Below are positions 17,803 to 24,439 of a stretch of DNA of 32,877 bases, one piece after another. The first letter of the stretch is position 1. Each line of letters begins with the position of its first letter. The position numbers and the translations under genes are program-made. The stretch comes from a virus: positions 1-32,877 of IMG/VR virus record IMGVR_UViG_3300042345_000505. The stretch is one strand, 5' to 3'. Under the pieces are notes generated by a model, which was not told where the DNA came from, made no database searches, and saw only the letters and a program-made list of their open reading frames with translations.

Positions 17803-18456
17803 GTGGTAAGAATTGGTATTGACTTTTCATTGAATAGTCCAGCTGTATGTGTTAAAAATGGTAAAGGCGAATACATCTTTATTTCATTTTTTAATTTTGG
17901 TGACCGTATCTGGGATGATACAAAAAAGATTCCTAAAGCATTTCAAGTTCACCAAGAACTAATTGAGAATAAGACAATATTAGGTTTCCCTTATTATAGA
18001 AATGTTACATCAGATTCTTTCTTAATTAGAGAAAGGGAAAAGTTAGAAGATTGCAGATCAATAGCAAGTCTTATTACAAATTCTCTTATATCCTTTTTTG
18101 GTTCTGATAATGCGCAAGTTTCATTAGAAGGATTCTCTTATGGATCAACTGGAAATTCATTTATAGACATCGTTCAATATAACTCGTTTTTACGATCATC
18201 ATTATTAGAAACATATGGGTCTGATAAAATATCAATATTCCAGCCATCTCATGTAAAGAAATTAGCTGGTAAAGGAAATGCAAATAAACATTATATGATT
18301 AAGGCATTCCAGGATGATGTCCTTAATGATAAAGATTTAAGAAATACAAAATTATGGAAATATGTACAAGGAAAGGACTTTAGCGAAAAGATCCCAAAAC
18401 CATTAGATGACCTTGTAGATGCATACTTCATCCTTAACTCTCAAACCACTAACTAA
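17803..18456 (+). CDS. RuvC-like Holliday-junction resolvase (RNase H fold)
   Basis: A 217-residue protein with the acidic pattern of RuvC-type nucleases. Asp7 lies in the first strand (VRIGIDFSLNSPAV), Glu109 in a later strand (QVSLEGFSYGSTGN), and Asp203/Asp206 in the last helix (KPLDDLVDAYFIL). A Lys/His-rich stretch (HVKKLAGKGNANKHYM) before the last helix could contact DNA. The family cuts four-way DNA junctions using two metal ions, which in a phage would resolve recombination or replication branches before packaging. T4 itself uses the unrelated endonuclease VII (gp49). GTG at 17803 is the most plausible start because VRIGIDF is the expected beginning of the fold and no upstream ATG is in frame after the previous stop. 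It sits with other replication and recombination genes downstream. Confidence 0.75.
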   Translation: MVRIGIDFSLNSPAVCVKNGKGEYIFISFFNFGDRIWDDTKKIPKAFQVHQELIENKTILGFPYYRNVTSDSFLIREREKLEDCRSIASLITNSLISFFGSDNAQVSLEGFSYGSTGNSFIDIVQYNSFLRSSLLETYGSDKISIFQPSHVKKLAGKGNANKHYMIKAFQDDVLNDKDLRNTKLWKYVQGKDFSEKIPKPLDDLVDAYFILNSQTTN

Positions 18457-18507
18457 TAAATACTATTCTTTCAATCAATCAGTTAAATTTTATATATAGA
18501 GTTATTA

Positions 18508-18520
18508 ACTTAGTTTCAGA
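18508..18520. repeat. 13-bp inverted repeat, left copy, bracketing the co-chaperonin gene
   Basis: ACTTAGTTTCAGA here is the exact reverse complement of TCTGAAACTAAGT at 18809-18821. The left copy ends 5 bp before the ATG of the GroES-like gene. The two copies enclose that gene almost exactly. On the transcript they could pair to form a long-range stem that hides the start region, or they could mark a past insertion of the gene. Confidence 0.75.
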
Positions 18521-18525
18521 TTCTT

Positions 18526-18813
18526 ATGATAAATGCAATAAAAAATAGAATATTTGTTAAAAAGGATGAGTACCCTGATAAAATAGGCTTGATTTATGTA
18601 CCTAAATTGGAAGGGCAACATGCTCCACCTTATTCAGGTACTGTCATATCGGTAGGACCTGATGTTACTGACGATGATATTAAGGTTGGTTGTAAGCTGC
18701 TTTTTCATGATATAGCTGGTACCGAATTTACATTCAATGAGGAAAAGATATTTTCTATTAGAGACATTGATGTTATTGGAATAGTGATGGATGAAAATCT
18801 AAATATTCTCTGA
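18526..18813 (+). CDS. GroES-like co-chaperonin (T4 gp31-type)
   Basis: A 95-residue protein with the GroES plan. It opens with INAIKNRIFVKKDEYPDKIG (compare GroES 'IRPLHDRVIVKRKEVETKS'), then a loop, then GTVISVGPDV (compare 'GEVLAVGNG'). It continues DIKVGCKLLFHDIAGTEF ('VKVGDIVIFNDGYG') and ends IRDIDVIGIV ('MSESDILAIV'). Phage versions replace or assist host GroES so that GroEL can fold large phage proteins, in T4 the major capsid protein gp23. The mobile-loop region (YVPKLEGQHAPPYS) is shorter and different from GroES, as expected of phage versions. The gene stands alone between gaps of 69 and 173 bp and is bracketed by a 13-bp inverted repeat whose right arm contains its stop codon. That suggests separate regulation. 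Confidence 0.82.
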   Translation: MINAIKNRIFVKKDEYPDKIGLIYVPKLEGQHAPPYSGTVISVGPDVTDDDIKVGCKLLFHDIAGTEFTFNEEKIFSIRDIDVIGIVMDENLNIL

Positions 18814-18821
18814 AACTAAGT
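18809..18821. repeat. 13-bp inverted repeat, right copy, overlapping the co-chaperonin stop codon
   Basis: TCTGAAACTAAGT is the exact reverse complement of 18508-18520. It includes the TGA stop (18811-18813) and ends 7 bp before the promoter-like TGAATATATAAA element. The match stops abruptly at 13 bp on both sides. Confidence 0.75.
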
Positions 18822-18828
18822 ACCGTTG

Positions 18829-18842
18829 TGAATATATAAATA
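18829..18842 (+). promoter_or_regulatory. Promoter-like element ahead of the gp32-like gene
   Basis: TGAATATATAAATA contains TATAAATA (18835-18842), identical to the T4 late-promoter consensus at -10. The first 12 bases recur exactly at 25833-25844 and with one change at 23158-23169, each time in one of the larger gaps ahead of a gene. No obvious -35 box is visible. Promoter function is inferred from recurrence, position and the T4 precedent. Confidence 0.5.
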
Positions 18843-18986
18843 ACAAAGGAACTGATTTATCAGGGAATTTGAAATTGGCATTAACAAGGCAAAGTTTTTA
18901 TTGGCAATCCCGGGCACGTAAATAGGCAATGCTAAGTTATGCTTTTAATTAACTTAAAAACAAAACTTAAAAAAAAGGCAACTAAA
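18843..18986 (+). promoter_or_regulatory. Long leader of the gp32-like gene with repeated GGCA(A/T)
   Basis: This ~144-nt leader is long for a genome whose genes nearly touch. GGCAA occurs at 18888, 18903, 18925 and 18977, GGCAT at 18877, and GGCAA again across the start codon region (18989). A small hairpin, CTGAT-TT-ATCAG, lies at 18852-18863, and CCCGGG at 18909-18914 stands out in AT-rich DNA. In T4 the gp32 message has a leader pseudoknot and operator where gp32 represses its own translation. A comparable autogenous control is a plausible but untested role here. Confidence 0.42.
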
Positions 18987-19892
18987 ATGGCAAATGAATT
19001 CGACATTTTCAGTGTGAGTGTTAACGACCTCGACACAGGAGATCGCCCTTCAGGCGGAGGCAGCGATCTTTACTCCCCAAAGCCCGATCAAGGGCAAGAC
19101 GGTACTTACCGTTCTCTACTTAGGTTCTTACCTAATATTAAAAATCCCCGCAAACCTTTCGTTCGCAAATTCGTTTATTGGTTAGAAGACCGAGACGGAA
19201 ATGGTTTCTATGCAGATTCTCCATCTACTGTAGGTGAGAAATGTCCGGTACAGGATCTTTTCTTTAAACTACGTAACAGTGAATCCGCTGTAGATAAAAA
19301 AATGTCTGAAAGTTTAAAGCGTAGGGAAGTATTCTATGCATTGGTTCAAATCGTTAAAGATCCACAAAATCGTGATCTTGAAGGCCAGGTCAAAGTATTC
19401 AAATTTGGATATAAGATTAAGGCTAAAATTGATGAAGAATTGAATCCTCAGTTCGATGAACCTACACAAATCTTCGATCCTTTTGAAGGTAAGAACTTTG
19501 AATTGGTTCTTTCTAAGAAAGGTGGTTATCCAAATTATGATTCATGTAAATTCCAAGGATCTCGTTCTGCTATGACCATTAACGGTGAAAATGTAACCGA
19601 CACTAATGAAGGTCGTAAAATGATTTTGGATTATCTTAAGGATGCTCCTGATCTTGCTAACTTCGATTACAAACCTTGGAATGATGAACAGAGAAATAAA
19701 GTAATGAACGTCATTTCTCAGTATTCTTCACCAGGAACTTCAATCGACACTTTAACTAAATCTGCACCTAAGGCTGCCCCCAAACCTGCGCCCAAGGCTG
19801 AACCTGTTAAAGAAGAATATACATCTGACGAGGTAACATCCTCTGAGGGTGGAGAAGACTTCGATGATTTCATTAACGGATTAGATCTCTAA
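18987..19892 (+). CDS. 32: Single-stranded DNA-binding protein, T4 gp32-like
   Basis: Starting at the ATG at 18987 (MANEFDIFSV) gives 301 residues, like T4 gp32 (301). An in-frame ATG at 18939 would add 16 Lys-rich residues and is less likely. Landmarks match gp32: RSLLRFLPN (41-49), FYALVQIVKDPQNRDLEGQV then VFKFGYKI, NFELVLSKKGGYPNYDSCKF (gp32 '[20 protein letters not shown]'). An Ala/Pro/Lys linker and an acidic tail (EGGEDFDDFINGLDL) follow, the type that recruits replication partners. It coats ssDNA during replication and recombination. Oddly, only one of the four Zn ligands of T4 gp32 appears conserved (GEKCPVQD, Cys86), so zinc binding is probably lost. Arg codons are mostly CGN here, unlike its AGA-rich neighbours, which suggests high expression. 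Four bp separate it from the primase gene. Confidence 0.88.
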   Translation: MANEFDIFSVSVNDLDTGDRPSGGGSDLYSPKPDQGQDGTYRSLLRFLPNIKNPRKPFVRKFVYWLEDRDGNGFYADSPSTVGEKCPVQDLFFKLRNSESAVDKKMSESLKRREVFYALVQIVKDPQNRDLEGQVKVFKFGYKIKAKIDEELNPQFDEPTQIFDPFEGKNFELVLSKKGGYPNYDSCKFQGSRSAMTINGENVTDTNEGRKMILDYLKDAPDLANFDYKPWNDEQRNKVMNVISQYSSPGTSIDTLTKSAPKAAPKPAPKAEPVKEEYTSDEVTSSEGGEDFDDFINGLDL

Positions 19893-19896
19893 TCCT

Positions 19897-20967
19897 ATGG
19901 CTACAGAAGTTATAATATCTTCTGACATGAAGGCTCGGATTATCGATAAGGTAGTCCGAGTCCTTCATATTAGCCATTCTCATCCTGAAAAGAGAAGAGC
20001 ATTAGAAGGTAGAGATAGGCTAAATTTTGCATGTCCTTACTGTGGTGATTCATCAAGCAGTCCTAACAAGAAAAGAGGTAACCTTTATTGGAATGATCTC
20101 TATATTCATTGCTATAATTGTTCTGCTCACGTTTCTCTAGATATTTTTCTTAAAGATTTTAATTCTAATTTTGAAGGTGAAGATAGAGTTGAGGTACTTA
20201 ATTACATTAAGGAAAATAAGAAATCATTTTCATTAGGTGAATCTTTAGATTTTTATCTGTTTGATAAAATTAAGGAACTGGCATTAACCTTCGATGAATT
20301 GGCTCTTGGCTTTAATGTATACCCAATTAACTCTTTAACATATAGAGCGTATCCTTATCTTAAGAGTCGTCTTTTACAACATAAGACTAATCAATTCGGT
20401 TACGATCCTCGTAGGAAAGAACTGTATGTTTTTAATCTTACACCAGATGGTAAAGTAATAGGGTTTCAAACTAGAGATCTTGAAGGTACAGGGCCTAAGT
20501 ATAAAACATGGAACATTCAAAGAATCTATGATAGGCTAAAGAAACCTTTAATAGTATCAGAAGAAGATCTTGATAATCTTAATAAGATATCAATGTTATT
20601 TGGAATTTTAACAGCTGACTTAAGTAGAGACTTTACAATATTTGAAGGTCCTATAGATGCAATGTTTATGACCAATTCCATCGGGCTGACTGGTGTTAAG
20701 AAACAAATATTAGAATTTAATGAGATACCAACAGCAAGGTACTTTTTTGATAATGATATTGAAGGAAAGACCAGAATGATCGAAAAACTTAAATCAGGTC
20801 AAACTGTATTTATGTGGGATAAGTTTCTTAAAGATTATTCAATACCACCTAAAAAAGTAAAAGACTTAAATGATCTGGTAAAATATGAATATGAAAATCG
20901 TACTGGGTGTCTACAGAGCATTGATAGATATTTTACAAATAATCATTTAGATATTATCTTTATATGA
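19897..20967 (+). CDS. 61: DNA primase, T4 gp61-like
   Basis: A 356-residue protein (T4 gp61 is 342). The N-terminus carries a CxxC...CxxC zinc ribbon: Cys46/Cys49 in FACPYCGDSSS and Cys72/Cys75 in HCYNCSAH, the template-recognition domain of DnaG-type primases. The later part has TOPRIM features: IFEGPIDAMFM with the catalytic Glu near residue 250, then a DxD-type RYFFDNDIEGKT near 282-292. The FQTRDLEGTGPKYKTW segment before them fits the polymerase domain. It would make RNA primers for lagging-strand synthesis together with a gp41-type helicase, which is not in this window. It lies directly after the gp32-like gene and overlaps the next gene by 4 bp (ATGA). Confidence 0.87.
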   Translation: MATEVIISSDMKARIIDKVVRVLHISHSHPEKRRALEGRDRLNFACPYCGDSSSSPNKKRGNLYWNDLYIHCYNCSAHVSLDIFLKDFNSNFEGEDRVEVLNYIKENKKSFSLGESLDFYLFDKIKELALTFDELALGFNVYPINSLTYRAYPYLKSRLLQHKTNQFGYDPRRKELYVFNLTPDGKVIGFQTRDLEGTGPKYKTWNIQRIYDRLKKPLIVSEEDLDNLNKISMLFGILTADLSRDFTIFEGPIDAMFMTNSIGLTGVKKQILEFNEIPTARYFFDNDIEGKTRMIEKLKSGQTVFMWDKFLKDYSIPPKKVKDLNDLVKYEYENRTGCLQSIDRYFTNNHLDIIFI

Positions 20968-21185
20968 TTGAGATAAAAAAATACGAATCGTTTGTGAACG
21001 AGCAGATAGAAGATTTTTACGGTGATTATGAAGATAGTCAAAAACGGATTAAACTATTTACTTCGTTTACCAAAAGTAAACTTTCTCATGAAAAGAAAGA
21101 TATTAAGGTTAATGAACCTAAGAAAAAATTTCAACCTAAGATAAGGGTTGCTAAACGTATTAATAACGATAAAGGAATATTCTAA
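20964..21185 (+). CDS. Small basic protein with head-targeting-like N-terminus (73 aa)
   Basis: A 73-residue, Lys-rich protein starting MIEIKKYESFVNEQIEDF. Residues 7-13 (YESFVNE) fit the hydrophobic-x-x-aromatic-[LIV]-x-Glu motif shared with several other proteins in this window and with the T4 capsid-targeting sequence. Residues 30-73 are basic (KKKFQPKIRVAKRINNDK), suggesting nucleic-acid contact. The start overlaps the primase stop by 4 bp and the stop overlaps the UvsY-like gene by 1 bp, so it is tightly coupled to the replication genes. I do not recognise the family. Confidence 0.62.
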   Translation: MIEIKKYESFVNEQIEDFYGDYEDSQKRIKLFTSFTKSKLSHEKKDIKVNEPKKKFQPKIRVAKRINNDKGIF

Positions 21186-21631
21186 TGGCATTTGACGATA
21201 CACAAATAAAACAGGCAAATGAAGAACTTGAATCTAGGTTAACTAGTGATAGAACAGATTGGAAGAATAAAATAAATGAATTGGTTCTTAAGATCAAAAA
21301 TATGAATGAACTTGCAGATTGTCAAGTAAGTATGCTTTCATATAGACAAATACTTTTAGATAAAGTTACTGATTTTAAGACAATGATATATAAAAGAAAT
21401 GCAACCTGGGAACGTTATTATAGAGCACAATATCGTGACTATACTCTGAACTATGATGTTAAATTAACGAGCGGCGAAAAACATCAATTTATTAAAGCAG
21501 AGTTAGGTTCATTAAGAACACAAATAGATATGTTACAATCGCATGTAGATTATTATCAAGAATGTATTAAAACTCTAGATAATCTAGCATTTGCAATCCG
21601 TAACCGCATAAGACTCGATGACGAACAATAA
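21185..21631 (+). CDS. uvsY: UvsY-like recombination mediator (148 aa)
   Basis: A 148-residue, almost wholly helical protein. Its middle and end follow the order of T4 UvsY (137 aa) as I remember it: a YRQILLDKVTDFKTMIYKRN helix, a WERYYRAQYRDY segment (UvsY 'ARLDYYSGRGD'), a SGEKHQFIKAELGSLRTQID stretch (UvsY 'SEMKTVLSADKDVLKVDTSL'), then YYQECIKTLDNLAFAIRNRI (UvsY 'LDFCSGALDAIKSRGFAIKHI'). UvsY helps load the UvsX recombinase onto gp32-coated ssDNA. The neighbours support this: it sits directly before uvsW, and in T4 these genes lie close together. Overlaps of 1 bp on both sides indicate coupled translation. UvsX is not in the window. A generic coiled-coil protein is the alternative. Confidence 0.66.
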   Translation: MAFDDTQIKQANEELESRLTSDRTDWKNKINELVLKIKNMNELADCQVSMLSYRQILLDKVTDFKTMIYKRNATWERYYRAQYRDYTLNYDVKLTSGEKHQFIKAELGSLRTQIDMLQSHVDYYQECIKTLDNLAFAIRNRIRLDDEQ

Positions 21632-23133
21632 TGGAACTATCATTATCAGATAATAAAAAGTTTTTAGTAATTGATTCATGTACCGAATTGGAATATGAAC
21701 AACTAAAAAGCAGTCTTACTAAAAAGATTGATGGGTGGCGTTTTCATCCTTTAGTTAAAAAGAAAGTATGGGACGGTAACATATCATTTATTAAAAAGAA
21801 TAAGATTCCAGGTGGCTTATGGAAAGAGGTTATTGATATATGTAAAGAATACAATTTGCCATTATCATTAAATGGAGTTACAAATATTTTTGATCAATCA
21901 ATAACTATTGAATCTTTTACTGCTTGGGCAGATGATTTCTTTAAAGATTCTGATGTTAAGCCTAGAGACTATCAAGTAGATGCAGCCTTTAAGATTCTTA
22001 AGTATAGAAGATGCTTAGCCGAATTGGCTACATCTGCAGGTAAAACCTTGATATCATTCATGGTGGTTGCCTATATGATGGAGCAGTTAGGTAAGAAGAA
22101 AATTTTAATGATTGTTCCCAATGTAAGTTTAGTTGTACAGGCAACTGGAGATTTTGAACAATACAATAAAAGTAGAGTTCCTATTAGGATTCAACAAATA
22201 TATGCCGGGGTAAAGCTTAGGAAGAGTTCTAATATTGTCATCGGTACGTATCAGTCTTTAGTTAAATATGAAGAAGATTACTTTTCCCAGTTTGATGCTG
22301 TATTTGTAGATGAAACTCATAAAGCAAAGGCAACATCAATCCAGCAGATTATGGATAAATGTTGGCATTGTGATTATCGTTTTGGTTTAAGTGGAACTAT
22401 TCCTAAAAGAGGAACCGTTGATCGTTTAAGTCTTATGTCTGCGATGGGCCCATTGGTAACTCAAGTAAAGGCAAATTATTTACAAGACGAAGGCCATATT
22501 GCAAAATGTAAAGTACTACAGATTCTTATGGAATATGCAACAGAAGCCCAGAGGGAAGCTTTTTCTAGTCTATCAAAAAATCCTTACGATCGTCAAAAAC
22601 TATTTTCATTAGAACAAAATTTTATTAATGAAAGTGAAAAGAGACTGGACTTTATATGTAATGTCATTAAAAAGTCAACTTCAAATTCTCTGGTACTTTT
22701 CCATAAAATAGCATACGGAGAAAAGATCTATCAGAAGTTAAGACAGATCACGGATAAGAAAATCTATTATGTTGATGGTTCTGTTAATGCAGATATTAGA
22801 GAGGACTTTAAATCAAGAATGGAAAAGAACGATGATGTAATAATTGTTGCTTCTTATGGTACCTTTTCTACAGGAATCTCAATTAAAAACATACATAACA
22901 TATTTTTTACAGAATCATTTAAGTCTGAAGTAATTATACGCCAATCAATTGGACGCGGTTTACGTTTACATGCGTCTAAAGATATTGTTAAGATATATGA
23001 CTTTATTGATGATATCCGCTATAAAACAGAAGATCATGACTGGATGAATTACATTTATCGACATGGTATGGAACGCAGAAAAATATATAAAGAAGAGAAA
23101 TTTCCGTTTGATGTACAATCCATCAAATTCTAG
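21631..23133 (+). CDS. uvsW: UvsW-like superfamily 2 helicase
   Basis: A 500-residue protein, the same size as T4 UvsW (503). It has an N-terminal domain resembling UvsW (FHPLVKKKVWDGNISFIKK). SF2 motifs follow in order: Q-like PRDYQVDAA (111-119), Walker A TSAGKT (134-139), Walker B DETH (227-230), motif III LSGT (253-256), the FHKIAYGEKIY region for motif IV, and motif VI QSIGRGLRLH (438-447). UvsW unwinds R-loops and branched DNA and rescues stalled forks, switching T4 from origin-based to recombination-based replication. It begins on the last base of the UvsY-like stop codon (TAATG). It is the last gene of the replication block; a 61-bp gap with a promoter-like element follows. Confidence 0.9.
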   Translation: MELSLSDNKKFLVIDSCTELEYEQLKSSLTKKIDGWRFHPLVKKKVWDGNISFIKKNKIPGGLWKEVIDICKEYNLPLSLNGVTNIFDQSITIESFTAWADDFFKDSDVKPRDYQVDAAFKILKYRRCLAELATSAGKTLISFMVVAYMMEQLGKKKILMIVPNVSLVVQATGDFEQYNKSRVPIRIQQIYAGVKLRKSSNIVIGTYQSLVKYEEDYFSQFDAVFVDETHKAKATSIQQIMDKCWHCDYRFGLSGTIPKRGTVDRLSLMSAMGPLVTQVKANYLQDEGHIAKCKVLQILMEYATEAQREAFSSLSKNPYDRQKLFSLEQNFINESEKRLDFICNVIKKSTSNSLVLFHKIAYGEKIYQKLRQITDKKIYYVDGSVNADIREDFKSRMEKNDDVIIVASYGTFSTGISIKNIHNIFFTESFKSEVIIRQSIGRGLRLHASKDIVKIYDFIDDIRYKTEDHDWMNYIYRHGMERRKIYKEEKFPFDVQSIKF

Positions 23134-23157
23134 TTGTAATATCTTTTCCTAATGTCA

Positions 23158-23169
23158 TGGATATATAAA
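23158..23169 (+). promoter_or_regulatory. Promoter-like TGGATATATAAA ahead of the acidic scaffold-like gene
   Basis: This differs by one base from TGAATATATAAA at 18829 and 25833 and lies 25 bp before the ATG at 23195, in the gap after uvsW. A/T-rich sequence follows up to the start codon. The element is consistent with separate expression of the downstream head-related block. Confidence 0.45.
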
Positions 23170-23194
23170 AAAAGAATAAAAAAATCAAATACAA

Positions 23195-24430
23195 ATGAAG
23201 CCTATTAAAAAGTTTTCAGCCGCCTCTAACGGTAGTCTATCTATATTAGAGTCAGCAAACCTTAGCCCAGAAGCTTTAGCAGAATTAGTTCAAAAGCTCG
23301 GTTATAATAATATTGATGAAATCAAAAAAGAAAAAGCATTACTTTCTAAGTTAGAAGCTCTTTTAAAAGAATTCAATCCTAAACAAGATGTTAGCGAAGA
23401 TGATGCCGAGGATATCGAAGATGAAATCAAAGATCTTGGCGAACCTAAATCTTTAGAGGATAAGGATGGCGAAAAAGAGGAAGATAAAGAAGTAGGTAGT
23501 ACAACTGCTGAAGTTGATGAAGAAGCTGATGAAGAAGAAGGCGAAGAGGAAACTGAAAAGACTGAAGATATATCTAAAGAAATTGAAGATACTATCGTAG
23601 ATTTAGGCGAACCTGAAGATAAGGAAGAAAAAGAAGGAGAAGAGGTTGTAACTAAAGATCAAGATATTACCGCCGAGGTTCCTGCTGAAGGCGATGATGA
23701 AGAGTCTGGAAAAGAGGTAGAGGAAGAGGCTGAAGAAAAGCCAGTAGCTAAACGTAGAATAATGACCTTTGAAGATTTCGTAAAAGAAGAAGAGGTTACT
23801 GTTAATAAGAATGTTAGTTATCAGGATGATGAAGAAGAAGACGAAGATAATGCAGTTCCTGTAGCCGATTCTTATGCTAACGAAGAAGAGGAAGAAGAAA
23901 AGAAAGAAGAGATTGAAGAAAAAGTATCTCGTACTGTTTCAAGTATTAGATCATTCTCGCAATTTGTTTCTGAATCATATCTTTCTGAAGAAGCTGATAA
24001 TGGTCCTGAATTAAAGGAAGAAACTCCTGATCAAAATGGTATTGCCTTACCTATTGCAAAAGGCGACGGTTCTAAAACAGCTGCCGCTGTTTCTGCTGAA
24101 ATTGTAAAGTTAGGCGAGCCTGAAGAAAAGGATGAAAAAGAAGGAGAAGAATTAGTAACTAAAGATCAAAATGTTACTGAAGAACCTGTAACTGCAAAGG
24201 ATGAACCTGCTGTACAAGGTACGGTTGTTGTAAAAGAAGGCAAGATTTCTGAAAAGGAAATTAAATCTGACGCCGAATTTGCAGAATATGCAACTGAGTT
24301 ATTAAAATCTGCTCATGGTGATAAGTTTGATGAAGCAAAAGCCAAAGAAGTTATCGATGGTCTTACCTCTAAGTATAAAGGTGACTACGGTGCAATGGTT
24401 GGAGCTTTACAATCTACTATGGGAAAGTAA
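23195..24430 (+). CDS. Highly acidic scaffold/core-like protein with repeated modules (411 aa)
   Basis: The middle (about residues 65-270) is dominated by Glu and Asp. The start MKPIKKF is followed by SLSILESANLSPEALAEL (14-31), which resembles my recollection of T4 scaffold gp22 (DSIFESVNISPEAKETF). It also contains I-L-E|S, a possible prohead-protease site, at 19/20. An LGEP-centred module occurs three times, at residues 81, 137 and 306, the last two followed by EKEGEE(V/L)VTKDQ. Two internal copies of the head-targeting-like motif occur: TFEDFVKE (191-198) and SFSQFVSE (253-260). A compact helical domain (355-411) ends the protein. Acidity, motifs and the downstream cargo-like genes suggest a prohead core or scaffold role. 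A capsid protein and a protease gene are not in view, so this remains an inference. Confidence 0.68.
   Translation: MKPIKKFSAASNGSLSILESANLSPEALAELVQKLGYNNIDEIKKEKALLSKLEALLKEFNPKQDVSEDDAEDIEDEIKDLGEPKSLEDKDGEKEEDKEVGSTTAEVDEEADEEEGEEETEKTEDISKEIEDTIVDLGEPEDKEEKEGEEVVTKDQDITAEVPAEGDDEESGKEVEEEAEEKPVAKRRIMTFEDFVKEEEVTVNKNVSYQDDEEEDEDNAVPVADSYANEEEEEEKKEEIEEKVSRTVSSIRSFSQFVSESYLSEEADNGPELKEETPDQNGIALPIAKGDGSKTAAAVSAEIVKLGEPEEKDEKEGEELVTKDQNVTEEPVTAKDEPAVQGTVVVKEGKISEKEIKSDAEFAEYATELLKSAHGDKFDEAKAKEVIDGLTSKYKGDYGAMVGALQSTMGK
23435..24170 (+). repeat. Three in-gene copies of an LGEP module
   Basis: Within the acidic gene, the encoded LGEP sequence starts at 23435, 23603 and 24110. Copies 2 and 3 are the closest (LGEPEDKEEKEGEEVVTKDQ and LGEPEEKDEKEGEELVTKDQ), while copy 1 has a diverged tail. 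All are preceded by an Asp/Glu-Ile pair and a short helix. This indicates internal duplication in an otherwise low-complexity acidic region. Confidence 0.7.
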
Positions 24431-24439
24431 TTTTTATAA

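Noticed and set aside
18939-18986. Upstream ATG adding 16 residues to the gp32-like protein
   Set aside because: The extension is Lys-rich low-complexity sequence encoded in the A-rich leader; starting at 18987 gives a gp32-like length and the start with a typical AACTAAA leader.
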